The position numbers were made by a program, and so were the translations under genes. The notes under the pieces were generated by a model that did no database searches, was not told the DNA's origin, and worked only from the letters and a program-made list of their open reading frames with translations. 5,494 nt of DNA, from NCBI GenBank assembly GCA_964443385.1, contig CAYUCO010000082.1, forward strand, positions 1-5,494. The letters are read 5' to 3'. Positions 1-5,494 of this stretch are shown piece by piece (position 1 is the stretch's first letter; every line of letters begins with the position of its first letter). Source of the stretch: VFHP01 sp964443385 (lineage in GTDB: Bacteria > Chloroflexota > Dehalococcoidia > Lucifugimonadales > UBA2985).

Positions 1-2
1 TA

Positions 3-1481
3 AGTGTAACCAAAACAGGTATGGATATGCTCAACATATTCAGGGATCCAGACACTGTTGGGGTTATTGTGAATACGGTTGGTCTGATGATTGCTGTGGC
101 GATTGGATCAATATTTATAGCGTTGCCAGTAGCTTGGTTAACTATTAAAACGGATTTACCGTTTAGGAAAATGTGGTCAGTACTGACTATTCTGCCACTT
201 GTAATACCAAGTTATGTGGGAGGATTCTTGGTTGCTACTGCCTTGGGTCCTAAAGGTTTGCTACAGAGTCTTATGGAACCTTTTGGAGTAGATCGACTGC
301 CAGAAATATATGGTTTTCCCGGTGCCTTTCTCACATTGACTATTCTAAGTTTCCCTTATGTTTTACTACCGCTTAGAGCTTCTTTGTATAAGCTAGACCC
401 CAGCATAGAGGAAAGTTCGCATGCATTAGGAATGGGTGCTTGGAGAACGTTTATTAAAGTAACTTTACCTATGTTGAGACCTCCAATGGTTATAGGCGGC
501 CTCATAGTAGCTCTTTACACTATAAGTGATTTTGGTGCTGTTTCTATGATGCACTATGAAACTTTTACATGGTCCATTTATGTGGAATACGAGTCTGCAT
601 TCGATCGTATCAGAGCGGCATCCTTAGCTATTATTTTGGTATCAATAGCTGCAGTATTGATTTATATTGAGTCACGAACTAGAAATTTATCTAGATATTA
701 TGTATCAGGTTCAGGTAGTCCTAGATCCATCAGACGTTACAGACTTAATTCTTGGAAATGGGTCTCTCTGTTATTTTGTCTTTTTGTGGTGATGATTTCC
801 TTTATTATGCCCATTTCTGTGTTGATGTATTGGGCTTCCAGAGCAGTAATGACAGATAATTTGATTAGTAACTTGATATACATAACTTTAAACTCAGTTT
901 ATTCATCATTATTAGCTGCTTTTTTTGCAACAGTGTGCGGGATTTTTATAGCTATCTTCGCAGTACGGTTTCCTAGCAAGATTAGTGCCTTAACAGAACG
1001 TCTGTCGTATGTAAGTTTTGCATTGCCTGGGATAGTGGTGGCCTTGGCATTAGTGTACTTTGGTATTCATTATGCACGACCGATTTATCAGACTATGATT
1101 ATTTTGGTTTTTTCATATGTTGTACTGTTCTTGCCTTTAGCGGTAGGTCCGATTAGGAACTCTCTACTACAAGTAAACCCTAAAATGGAGGAGGCTGCCA
1201 GGTCTTTAGGTAAAGGCAATATGAAGGTTATGAGTTCTATCACATTACCTTTGATAAGTGGAGGTGTATTTGCAGGGGCTTCTCTGGTATTCTTATTGAC
1301 TATGAAAGAATTACCTGCAACGTTAATTCTGGGTCCTTTGGGGTTTAAGACTCTTGCAACATACATATGGTCTGCAGCAGAAGAAGCCTTCTTGGGATAT
1401 GCAGCGTTAGGGTCATTGATATTGATATTGGGAGCCGCTGTTCCAATGACTTGGCTTACATTGAGAGGGGAGAGGTTGTGA
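3..1481 (+). CDS. Fused two-domain ABC transporter permease, Fe(III)/FbpB-like (5' partial)
   Basis: This is an inner-membrane permease of a binding-protein-dependent ABC importer, the type used for Fe(III) and related to thiamine and spermidine permeases. It carries two homologous permease halves in one chain. Numbered from the ATG at 21, each half has an EAA loop that contacts the ATPase: residues 130-150 (E-E-S-S-H-A-L-G then I-x-x-T-L-P) and 390-410 (E-E-A-A-R-S-L-G then I-T-L-P). About eleven hydrophobic segments are visible. The frame stays open to the left edge (codons for S-V-T-K-T-G precede the ATG), and the chain begins near what is normally the second membrane segment. Fused permeases of this family are usually about 540-560 residues, so I infer that roughly 50-60 residues, including the first membrane segment, lie outside the window. 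If the gene does start here, ATG 21 or ATG 27 would be used; AGG at 17-19 suits ATG 27. The stop lies two bases before the ATPase start, as in an operon. The family call is secure; the substrate is inferred. Confidence 0.93.
   Translation, partial: SVTKTGMDMLNIFRDPDTVGVIVNTVGLMIAVAIGSIFIALPVAWLTIKTDLPFRKMWSVLTILPLVIPSYVGGFLVATALGPKGLLQSLMEPFGVDRLPEIYGFPGAFLTLTILSFPYVLLPLRASLYKLDPSIEESSHALGMGAWRTFIKVTLPMLRPPMVIGGLIVALYTISDFGAVSMMHYETFTWSIYVEYESAFDRIRAASLAIILVSIAAVLIYIESRTRNLSRYYVSGSGSPRSIRRYRLNSWKWVSLLFCLFVVMISFIMPISVLMYWASRAVMTDNLISNLIYITLNSVYSSLLAAFFATVCGIFIAIFAVRFPSKISALTERLSYVSFALPGIVVALALVYFGIHYARPIYQTMIILVFSYVVLFLPLAVGPIRNSLLQVNPKMEEAARSLGKGNMKVMSSITLPLISGGVFAGASLVFLLTMKELPATLILGPLGFKTLATYIWSAAEEAFLGYAALGSLILILGAAVPMTWLTLRGERL
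1463..1475 (+). promoter_or_regulatory. Purine-rich ribosome binding site for the ABC ATPase gene
   Basis: A GAGAGGGGAGAGG tract lies inside the last codons of the permease gene. AGAGG at 1471-1475 sits 8 bases before ATG 1484, which is good spacing. A GTG at 1478 is also in frame and would overlap the permease stop, but it is only 2 bases from AGAGG (5 from GGGGAG at 1467-1472). The site therefore favours ATG 1484. It also argues against the far-upstream in-frame ATG at 1367, which would place 39 non-homologous residues in front of the ABC domain. Confidence 0.6.
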
Positions 1482-1483
1482 GT

Positions 1484-2536
1484 ATGGATGCTTCTGCTTT
1501 AGAATTGTCAGATTTACATAAACGATTCGATTCAGAGTTTGTTGTAAATGGGGCAACTTTTTCTGTCGAAAAAGGAGAGATACTGGTGTTATTAGGTCCG
1601 AGTGGTTGCGGTAAAACTACTACTTTACGATTGATATCTGGGTTTGAAAGACCTGATAGGGGTACTATATCGATTGGTGGGAAGACGATGGTGGACGATG
1701 ATATCTTTGTACAGCCTGAAAAACGACATATCGGTATGGTGTTTCAGGATTACGCTCTTTTCCCTCACTTGAGTGTTGCAGATAACGTGGCATATGGAGT
1801 CGATACTAAAAAAGAGGGCATACAAAGTGTTTTAAAAGCATTGACTATAACACGATTGAATACATATCAATATAGATTTCCTCACGAACTTTCTGGTGGT
1901 CAGCAACAAAGAGTTGCTTTGGCGAGAGCTTTGGCTCCATCACCAGAGATTATATTACTGGACGAACCATTTTCGAACCTAGATTCTACTCTACGAGAGG
2001 ATATGAGGAAAGAAACCAAGAATACTATTAAGGAACTTGGCACCACCGCAATATTTGTTACTCACTCACAAGAAGAGGCGTTGTTTATGGGTGACAAAAT
2101 TGCAGTTATGAATCAAGGAACTATAGAACAGGTAGATACACCGGACAATATATTCAATTCGCCTGAGAACGAATTTGTTGCTAATTTTATGGACATAGCA
2201 GAATTTCTGCCTGTTGAAAGTTCGCATGGCAATTTCCTTACCGAGATTGGTAATGTTAATTTAGTAAACCCGCCTTCTGATTACATGCAAGGTATGACTA
2301 TTATGATTCGACCACATGATATTGTAATAGAACCTTCTGATGAGGCTATAGGAGTGATTCAAGACTCTGTTTTCCAAGGAGCAACCATCCTATACAACAT
2401 TCGTTTACGATCTGGTCAAATTATTCGCTCTATAATGCCTCATGTTAATCAATATTCAAAAGGTACTAATGTGAAGGTATCATTGGCATCAGAGCATAGC
2501 CTGAATTGTTTCTACGAAGGAAAACGTTTATCCTAG
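1484..2536 (+). CDS. ABC transporter ATP-binding protein, Fe(III)/FbpC-like
   Basis: This is the cytoplasmic ATPase that powers the import complex formed with the permease encoded just upstream. It has 350 residues, the usual length for FbpC/PotA-type subunits. All nucleotide-binding motifs are intact: Walker A GPSGCGKTT at 38-46, Q-loop Gln88 in VFQDYALFPH, signature LSGGQ at 136-140, Walker B IILLDE at 156-161, D-loop SNLD at 164-167 and H-loop His194. The PEKRHIGMVFQDYALFPHLS stretch is typical of the iron/polyamine/sulfate subfamily. Residues from about 240 to 350, with IRPHD near the middle, look like a C-terminal TOBE-type regulatory domain, weakly conserved. The start was set at ATG 1484, with GTG 1478 as the alternative. 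It lies two bases after the permease stop and is probably translationally coupled to it. The family is certain. Fe(III) as substrate is an inference; thiamine, phosphonate or polyamine remain possible because no binding protein is in view. Confidence 0.95.
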   Translation: MDASALELSDLHKRFDSEFVVNGATFSVEKGEILVLLGPSGCGKTTTLRLISGFERPDRGTISIGGKTMVDDDIFVQPEKRHIGMVFQDYALFPHLSVADNVAYGVDTKKEGIQSVLKALTITRLNTYQYRFPHELSGGQQQRVALARALAPSPEIILLDEPFSNLDSTLREDMRKETKNTIKELGTTAIFVTHSQEEALFMGDKIAVMNQGTIEQVDTPDNIFNSPENEFVANFMDIAEFLPVESSHGNFLTEIGNVNLVNPPSDYMQGMTIMIRPHDIVIEPSDEAIGVIQDSVFQGATILYNIRLRSGQIIRSIMPHVNQYSKGTNVKVSLASEHSLNCFYEGKRLS

Positions 2537-2551
2537 AACGATGTTTGTATT

Positions 2552-2568
2552 AAGGGTATTCCCCTTTG
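2552..2568 (+). promoter_or_regulatory. Ribosome binding site and TTG start of the MFS gene
   Basis: AAGGG at 2552-2556 is followed, nine bases later, by TTG at 2566-2568. The MFS frame has a stop (TAA, 2551-2553) just upstream and no ATG or GTG between that stop and the conserved YGWW segment at residues 9-12. The next in-frame ATG, at residue 19, lies inside the first membrane helix. TTG is therefore the only sensible start. Confidence 0.6.
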
Positions 2569-3858
2569 TTTAGTTACAAAGATATATTCTACGGCTGGTG
2601 GATAGTTATTTCTTCCATGGTTGTTTTATCTGTGGGCGCAGGAATATATTGGCTTGGGTTTGGTGTCTTCTTTTTGCCGTTGGCCATGGAATTCAACAGT
2701 AACCGCACAGTTCTTTCCGGAGCTATTGCACTATCTCAGGTAGAAGGTGGAATGTTGGGGCCCATTGGTGGTTACTTGGTAGATAGATTCGGACCAAGGA
2801 AGATCATGTTCATTGGTGTATCCATCATGGGCATTGGATTCATCCTAATGAGTATGGCTAAATCCCTTTTCTGGTTTTATGTAGTTTATCTTTTACTAAT
2901 ATCTGTTGGAATGTCTATCGGTATAAGAGTTCCTGGATTGGTAGCGCCGATTAACTGGTTTATAAGAAGACGTGGCACCGCTTTAGGTATTTCTACTTCG
3001 GGAGTAGGAATAGGGGGCATACTTGTTCCTATACTTGGATGGCTAGTGATAGAAATGGGTTGGAGGTCCACCTCAGTGATATCTGGCTTGTTTATATTGG
3101 CCGTTGGATTGCCATGTGCTGCTGTGATGCGTCATAAACCTGAACAATACGGTTTATTGCCAGATGGTAGGTCTGGCGACCAAACTCTTGGAGAAAATGC
3201 CCAAGATAATAATGATATTAGTTTAAATAAAACCAACATCACAGTAGAAGAGGAAGCATCATATACAATGATGGAAGCTATGAAAACTCCGGTTTTCTGG
3301 CTTCTGTCTATGGTCTTTGGCTTGAGACAGTTGATTATAGGAGCAATAGGGTTGCATCAGGTTCCATTTTTGATCGATATTGGAATAAATCCTCAGATGG
3401 CGGCTACAGTTTTGGGTATGACCGCTATAACCAGCATTATAGGGAGATTGGGTTTTGGCTGGTTGGCAGATCGTGTGGAGAAGCGATATGTTATGGCTGT
3501 AACCATAATGCTGGCAGGTATGGGATCCTTTGTCCTGGCTAATGTGACCACGTGGTGGCATCTGATTTTCTTTGTATTTATATATGGTGTTGGTTGGGGT
3601 GGAGGAGCGACAATGATGTCGGTGCTACGAGCTGAATATTTTGGTAGAAAGGCTTTTGGTACTATTTCCGGTATGATGGATTTCGTTCAGATGTTTGGGT
3701 TGGTGTTGGGTCCAATATTTGCCGGGTTCATTTTTGATACTACCAACAGCTACTATATTGCTTTCGTTACATTTGCAATAGCAGCTGCTTGTGCAGGGAC
3801 TGTAATGATCTTTTTGAAACCGCCGGTAGATCAATCTACTGAAAGAGTGATAGTTTAA
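2566..3858 (+). CDS. MFS transporter, monocarboxylate/oxalate-formate antiporter-like
   Basis: This is a twelve-helix major facilitator superfamily secondary transporter of the cytoplasmic membrane, 430 residues long, which is normal for the family. The N-terminal D-I-F-Y-G-W-W motif (residues 6-12) resembles the entry to helix 1 in the monocarboxylate and oxalate/formate antiporter branch. Motif A, GGYLVDRFGPRK, lies at 68-79 between helices 2 and 3; a degenerate partner, GFGWLADRVEKR, sits at 296-307 in the second half. A hydrophilic central loop of about 50 residues (190-240, rich in Asn, Asp and Glu) separates the halves. The WF-x-R-R-R-G-x-A-L-G stretch at 131-140 is also family-typical. 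The start is TTG. The gene begins 29 bases after the ABC ATPase stop with no terminator between, so co-transcription is likely. The substrate cannot be read from sequence; small organic acids are a family-based guess. A functional link to the iron-type importer, for example handling of a chelator or carboxylate, is speculation. Confidence 0.92.
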   Translation: MFSYKDIFYGWWIVISSMVVLSVGAGIYWLGFGVFFLPLAMEFNSNRTVLSGAIALSQVEGGMLGPIGGYLVDRFGPRKIMFIGVSIMGIGFILMSMAKSLFWFYVVYLLLISVGMSIGIRVPGLVAPINWFIRRRGTALGISTSGVGIGGILVPILGWLVIEMGWRSTSVISGLFILAVGLPCAAVMRHKPEQYGLLPDGRSGDQTLGENAQDNNDISLNKTNITVEEEASYTMMEAMKTPVFWLLSMVFGLRQLIIGAIGLHQVPFLIDIGINPQMAATVLGMTAITSIIGRLGFGWLADRVEKRYVMAVTIMLAGMGSFVLANVTTWWHLIFFVFIYGVGWGGGATMMSVLRAEYFGRKAFGTISGMMDFVQMFGLVLGPIFAGFIFDTTNSYYIAFVTFAIAAACAGTVMIFLKPPVDQSTERVIV

Positions 3859-3922
3859 TTAAATATATGTTATTATTGCGTACGATTTTGTTGGAAGTGC
3901 GACTAGCTGGAGCAATCAACAT

Positions 3923-5023
3923 ATGAATAAGATTTTTAAACTGAAATTCCCAACCCTTTTTTTGCTGGTGAGTGCACTGATGGTTATTGGGTGTGACATT
4001 GGACCATCAAATGAATCTTCAGTTAATACTTCAGGAAATGCGGCTGATCTCACAACATATGGTGTGCCGGAATCAGAGGGAAGTTACGTAGTTTTTAACC
4101 AGAGATTGATAGAGGGAATATCTGACACACCTGTTGATATACTGGATGTAGACGCTGTGTTTTGGCATGTGTTTTCGAGTTTACCGGACGAAATAATCGT
4201 ATATCCAACTGAAAATTATTACTACTATAAATTATATATGGATGGCAAACAGTTTTGGGGAAACATCAGACTGCCAGCGGGTAGAAGAGACAGAGGTGTA
4301 CTTTCTTTTGCTTATTTTGAATTCAAAGAGTCTCCACTAAAAACTGGTCCGCGATTAGAGAGATGGAAATACTACACCAAGGCTGATGGTTTGTTGGTAG
4401 AAAAAATTAATAAATTCACCTACTCGGTTGATTACAGAGGCAAAAAAGTAATTTTTCACTTTAACCAAATCTCTCAAGACCCGCCCAACTTATTTCCTTT
4501 GGCCGAAAACGAATTCTTTGTAGAAAGAACTTTTGATGAATCGGGCTACCAATTTTTCTTGTTGTTTAACGCTCAAAAGAACTATTTCTTATGGGTCTTG
4601 AATGAGGAAGAGATTGTTCCTGATATTCTTGAACCTCAAACTGATGATCTTGTAGTAGGGAAGAGGAGTGGCTTTGCTTTCTGGATTGATACTGCTAATG
4701 GCGGAAGAAAAATACTCGCAGCTATACGTGGTCAGAGCGCCGTGAGAAATGATTATTATGATGGCCCATTTGACCAACTTGCAGATAATTACGTTGATGA
4801 AATCCCAATATCAGAATATATGCAACGAGCGTCACCTTCTTTGATCGGTAGAATAGATAAGTATGGATATTTCACTGACAGAGAATCTGGTAGAGTGTCC
4901 ATTTCTCCGTACTATGTGTACTTTACATTCGAGGCATTGAATCAGTTCTTATCTGTCGCAAAAGCTACAGATGATCCATACCATTTCATATCCAGGGGTA
5001 GGTTACCTTCTACTTCTCAGTAG
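3923..5023 (+). CDS. Predicted lipoprotein of unknown function
   Basis: I do not recognise this family. The 366-residue protein opens with a lipoprotein signal: basic n-region (Lys3, Lys6, Lys8), hydrophobic core at 9-22 and lipobox V-I-G-C ending at Cys24. The mature protein would start Cys-Asp-Ile-Gly, followed by a Ser/Asn/Thr/Gly-rich linker to about residue 45. The rest is rich in Tyr, Phe and Trp, with alternating patterns suggesting mostly beta structure, for example residues 94-135 (a run of five Tyr at 99-102 region, then FWGNIRLPAG) and 160-225. No catalytic motif or known domain is evident. ATG 3923 has GGAG at 3909-3912, ten bases upstream, and no competing start keeps the signal peptide. 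It lies 64 bases after the MFS gene in the same direction, so it could be the last gene of that transcript or have its own promoter. Its stop is 13 bases from the stop of the convergent repeat gene. Asp at +2 would be an inner-membrane retention signal in Escherichia coli, but this rule may not apply here. Confidence 0.85.
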   Translation: MNKIFKLKFPTLFLLVSALMVIGCDIGPSNESSVNTSGNAADLTTYGVPESEGSYVVFNQRLIEGISDTPVDILDVDAVFWHVFSSLPDEIIVYPTENYYYYKLYMDGKQFWGNIRLPAGRRDRGVLSFAYFEFKESPLKTGPRLERWKYYTKADGLLVEKINKFTYSVDYRGKKVIFHFNQISQDPPNLFPLAENEFFVERTFDESGYQFFLLFNAQKNYFLWVLNEEEIVPDILEPQTDDLVVGKRSGFAFWIDTANGGRKILAAIRGQSAVRNDYYDGPFDQLADNYVDEIPISEYMQRASPSLIGRIDKYGYFTDRESGRVSISPYYVYFTFEALNQFLSVAKATDDPYHFISRGRLPSTSQ

Positions 5024-5036
5024 TTTTTAAACAAGA

Positions 5037-5417
5037 TTACTGATTCTGATTTGCTGCTGATATAACTTCACTGTGTTGTTGTGCGGCCGAGTCAGATTCA
5101 CTGTGTTGTTGTGCGGCTGAGTTAGTTTCACTGTGTTGTTGTGCAGCTGAGTTAGTTTCACTGTGTGCTGACATGGCATCATCATGTTGAGCTGATGATT
5201 GTGCTTCATCGTGTGATCCTGTCTCATGATGTGCTGACAAAGCATCGTCATGTTCAGCTGATGATTGTGATTGTATTTCGTCGTGTGATCCTGTTTCATA
5301 ATGTACAGACATAGTTTCGTCGTGTGACCCTGTTGCTTCATGTTCGGACATAGCTTCTTCATGATCAGCTGATGATTGTATTTCGTCGTGTGATCCTGTT
5401 TCATAATGTACAGACAT
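5037..5417 (-). CDS. Histidine- and acid-rich tandem-repeat protein, unknown function (5' end uncertain)
   Basis: I do not recognise this protein. From the first ATG it has 126 residues made of repeats: an N-terminal part of longer modules containing T-G-S-H-D-E and S-S-A-x-H-D-D-A, then three copies of the ten-residue unit HSETNSAAQQ (one diverged to HSESDSAAQQ), ending HSEVISAANQNQ. It has 16 His and about 26 Asp/Glu, and no Lys, Arg, Cys, Pro, Phe or Trp. It would be acidic, very hydrophilic and probably disordered, with possible divalent-metal binding through His/Asp clusters (inference). The frame is chosen because differences between copies are largely synonymous in it: GGA/GGG, GAC/GAT in SHDE, GAA/GAG, GCT/GCC, TCA/TCG. 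In the overlapping open - strand frame the same changes give Leu/Pro and Gln/Arg. There is no convincing ribosome binding site at ATG 5417, and repeat homology runs on upstream through a TAG, so the true start may be lost or further right. No signal peptide is visible. Confidence 0.5.
   Translation of the reverse strand: MSVHYETGSHDEIQSSADHEEAMSEHEATGSHDETMSVHYETGSHDEIQSQSSAEHDDALSAHHETGSHDEAQSSAQHDDAMSAHSETNSAAQQHSETNSAAQQHSESDSAAQQHSEVISAANQNQ
5067..5166. repeat. 30-bp tandem repeat, three full copies plus a 10-base start of a fourth
   Basis: Copies lie at 5067-5096, 5097-5126 and 5127-5156, each starting TTCACTGTGTTGTTGTGC. The first ten bases recur at 5157-5166 before the sequence turns into the longer module. 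Copies 2 and 3 differ at one base; copy 1 differs at a few more. On the - strand each copy encodes ten residues of the HSETNSAAQQ type. Confidence 0.93.
5165..5302. repeat. 66-bp direct repeat, second copy 72 bp through a 6-base duplication
   Basis: The first unit is 5165-5230 and the second 5231-5302; both begin GTGCTGACA. The second contains GATTGT twice in a row (5263-5274 region), adding Gln-Ser to the encoded protein (Q-S-Q-S instead of Q-S). On the - strand the units encode related 22- and 24-residue modules with S-S-A-x-H-D-D-A-x-S-A-H and E-T-G-S-H-D-E. Several substitutions between units are synonymous in that frame. Confidence 0.85.
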
Positions 5418-5478
5418 AGTTTCGTCGTGTGAACCTGTTGCTTCATGTTCCTACATAGAATCTTCGTCGTCAGCAGAT
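5269..5478. repeat. 105-bp tandem direct repeat, two copies
   Basis: Copy 1 is 5269-5373 and copy 2 is 5374-5478, both starting GATTGTATTTCGTCGTG. The first 77 bases differ at a single position (C/A), while the last 28 differ at about eight positions. Each copy combines a 39-bp short module and a 66-bp long module, with the same building blocks as the neighbouring 66/72-bp units. The diverged outer edge of copy 2 contains the in-frame TAG on the - strand. The near identity of the first part suggests recent duplication or gene conversion. Confidence 0.9.
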
Positions 5479-5483
5479 GCTTA
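5418..5483 (-). pseudogene. Upstream repeat remnant interrupted by in-frame TAG and TAA
   Basis: Reading upstream from ATG 5417 in the same frame gives eleven repeat-like codons (E-H-E-A-T-G-S-H-D-E-T), then TAG at 5453-5451. Beyond it come ten more codons, A-S-A-D-D-E-D-S-M preceded by TAA at 5483-5481. These line up with the internal copy S-A-D-H-E-E-A-M-S-E-H-E-A-T-G, in which the TAG position is a Ser codon (TCC). The sequence is therefore homologous to the array on both sides of the stop. It may be a decayed 5' part of the gene, a nonsense mutation, or untranslated repeat DNA upstream of a start that arose inside the array. A sequencing or assembly error near the end of the window is also possible. 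Confidence 0.4.
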
Positions 5484-5494
5484 AATATCTAAAA

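Noticed and set aside
1088..1366. Several - strand open frames of 60-100 codons inside the permease, ATPase, MFS and lipoprotein genes.
   Set aside because: They lie opposite well-conserved coding sequence, have no recognisable product and are antisense shadows.
1367..1483. Extending the ABC ATPase upstream to ATG 1367.
   Set aside because: The extra 39 residues lie over the conserved end of the permease, do not resemble an ABC N-terminus, and a better ribosome binding site serves ATG 1484.
2541..2573. A ten-codon open frame (ATG 2541 to TAG 2573) overlapping the MFS start, considered as a leader peptide.
   Set aside because: It has no clear ribosome binding site, no run of regulatory codons and no attenuator hairpin. 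A frame this short is expected by chance.
3859..3922. AT-rich gap before the lipoprotein gene, considered as a promoter or terminator.
   Set aside because: Several TATAAT-like strings occur in the AT-rich sequence but none has a convincing -35 partner at 16-18 bases, and no stem-loop with a T run is present.
5027..5446. A 139-residue - strand open frame overlapping the repeat gene, with AGGA close to its ATG.
   Set aside because: It is open because the repeat units are multiples of three. Copy-to-copy changes are amino-acid changing in this frame and mostly silent in the 126-residue frame; its ribosome binding site is only two bases from the ATG.
5067..5478. The repeat region as a CRISPR array.
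   Set aside because: Units are directly adjacent without unique spacers, vary in length and encode a consistent repeated peptide.

Overview
The window is a compact, AT-leaning bacterial stretch carrying four genes on the + strand and one repeat-built reading frame on the - strand. No gene-free gap reaches 300 bases, and no rRNA, tRNA, CRISPR array, insertion sequence or phage gene is visible. The permease, ATPase and especially the MFS protein resemble those of marine Chloroflexota of the SAR202/Dehalococcoidia type: an N-terminal YGWW motif, a motif A ending DRFGPRK, and an RHKPEQYGLLPDG-like end to the first half. That placement is an inference from remembered family sequences, made without any database search.

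Positions 3-2536 hold two parts of a binding-protein-dependent ABC importer of the Fe(III)/FbpBC type. The fused two-domain permease runs off the left edge of the window. Its stop codon lies just before the start of the ATPase. No substrate-binding protein is present; it would be expected upstream. An MFS transporter (2566-3858) follows after only 29 bases, so the three genes are probably co-transcribed. Its start codon is TTG.

Positions 3923-5023 encode a predicted lipoprotein of an unrecognised family, separated from the MFS gene by 64 bases. It is rich in aromatic and predicted beta residues, with a clear lipobox and Asp directly after the lipidated Cys.

The right end (5037-5478) is the unusual part. 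A convergent - strand frame encodes a 126-residue protein built almost entirely of repeats. It is rich in His, Ser, Asp, Glu, Ala and Gln, and has no Lys, Arg, Cys, Pro, Phe or Trp. Three repeat tiers are visible (30 bp, 66/72 bp and 105 bp), all multiples of three. Differences between copies fall mostly at third codon positions of this frame, which supports translation. Repeat homology continues upstream of the first ATG across an in-frame TAG, so the gene is either truncated or decaying at its 5' end, or starts inside its own repeat array. This locus is the best candidate for something undescribed. No complete multi-gene novel system can be supported from this window.
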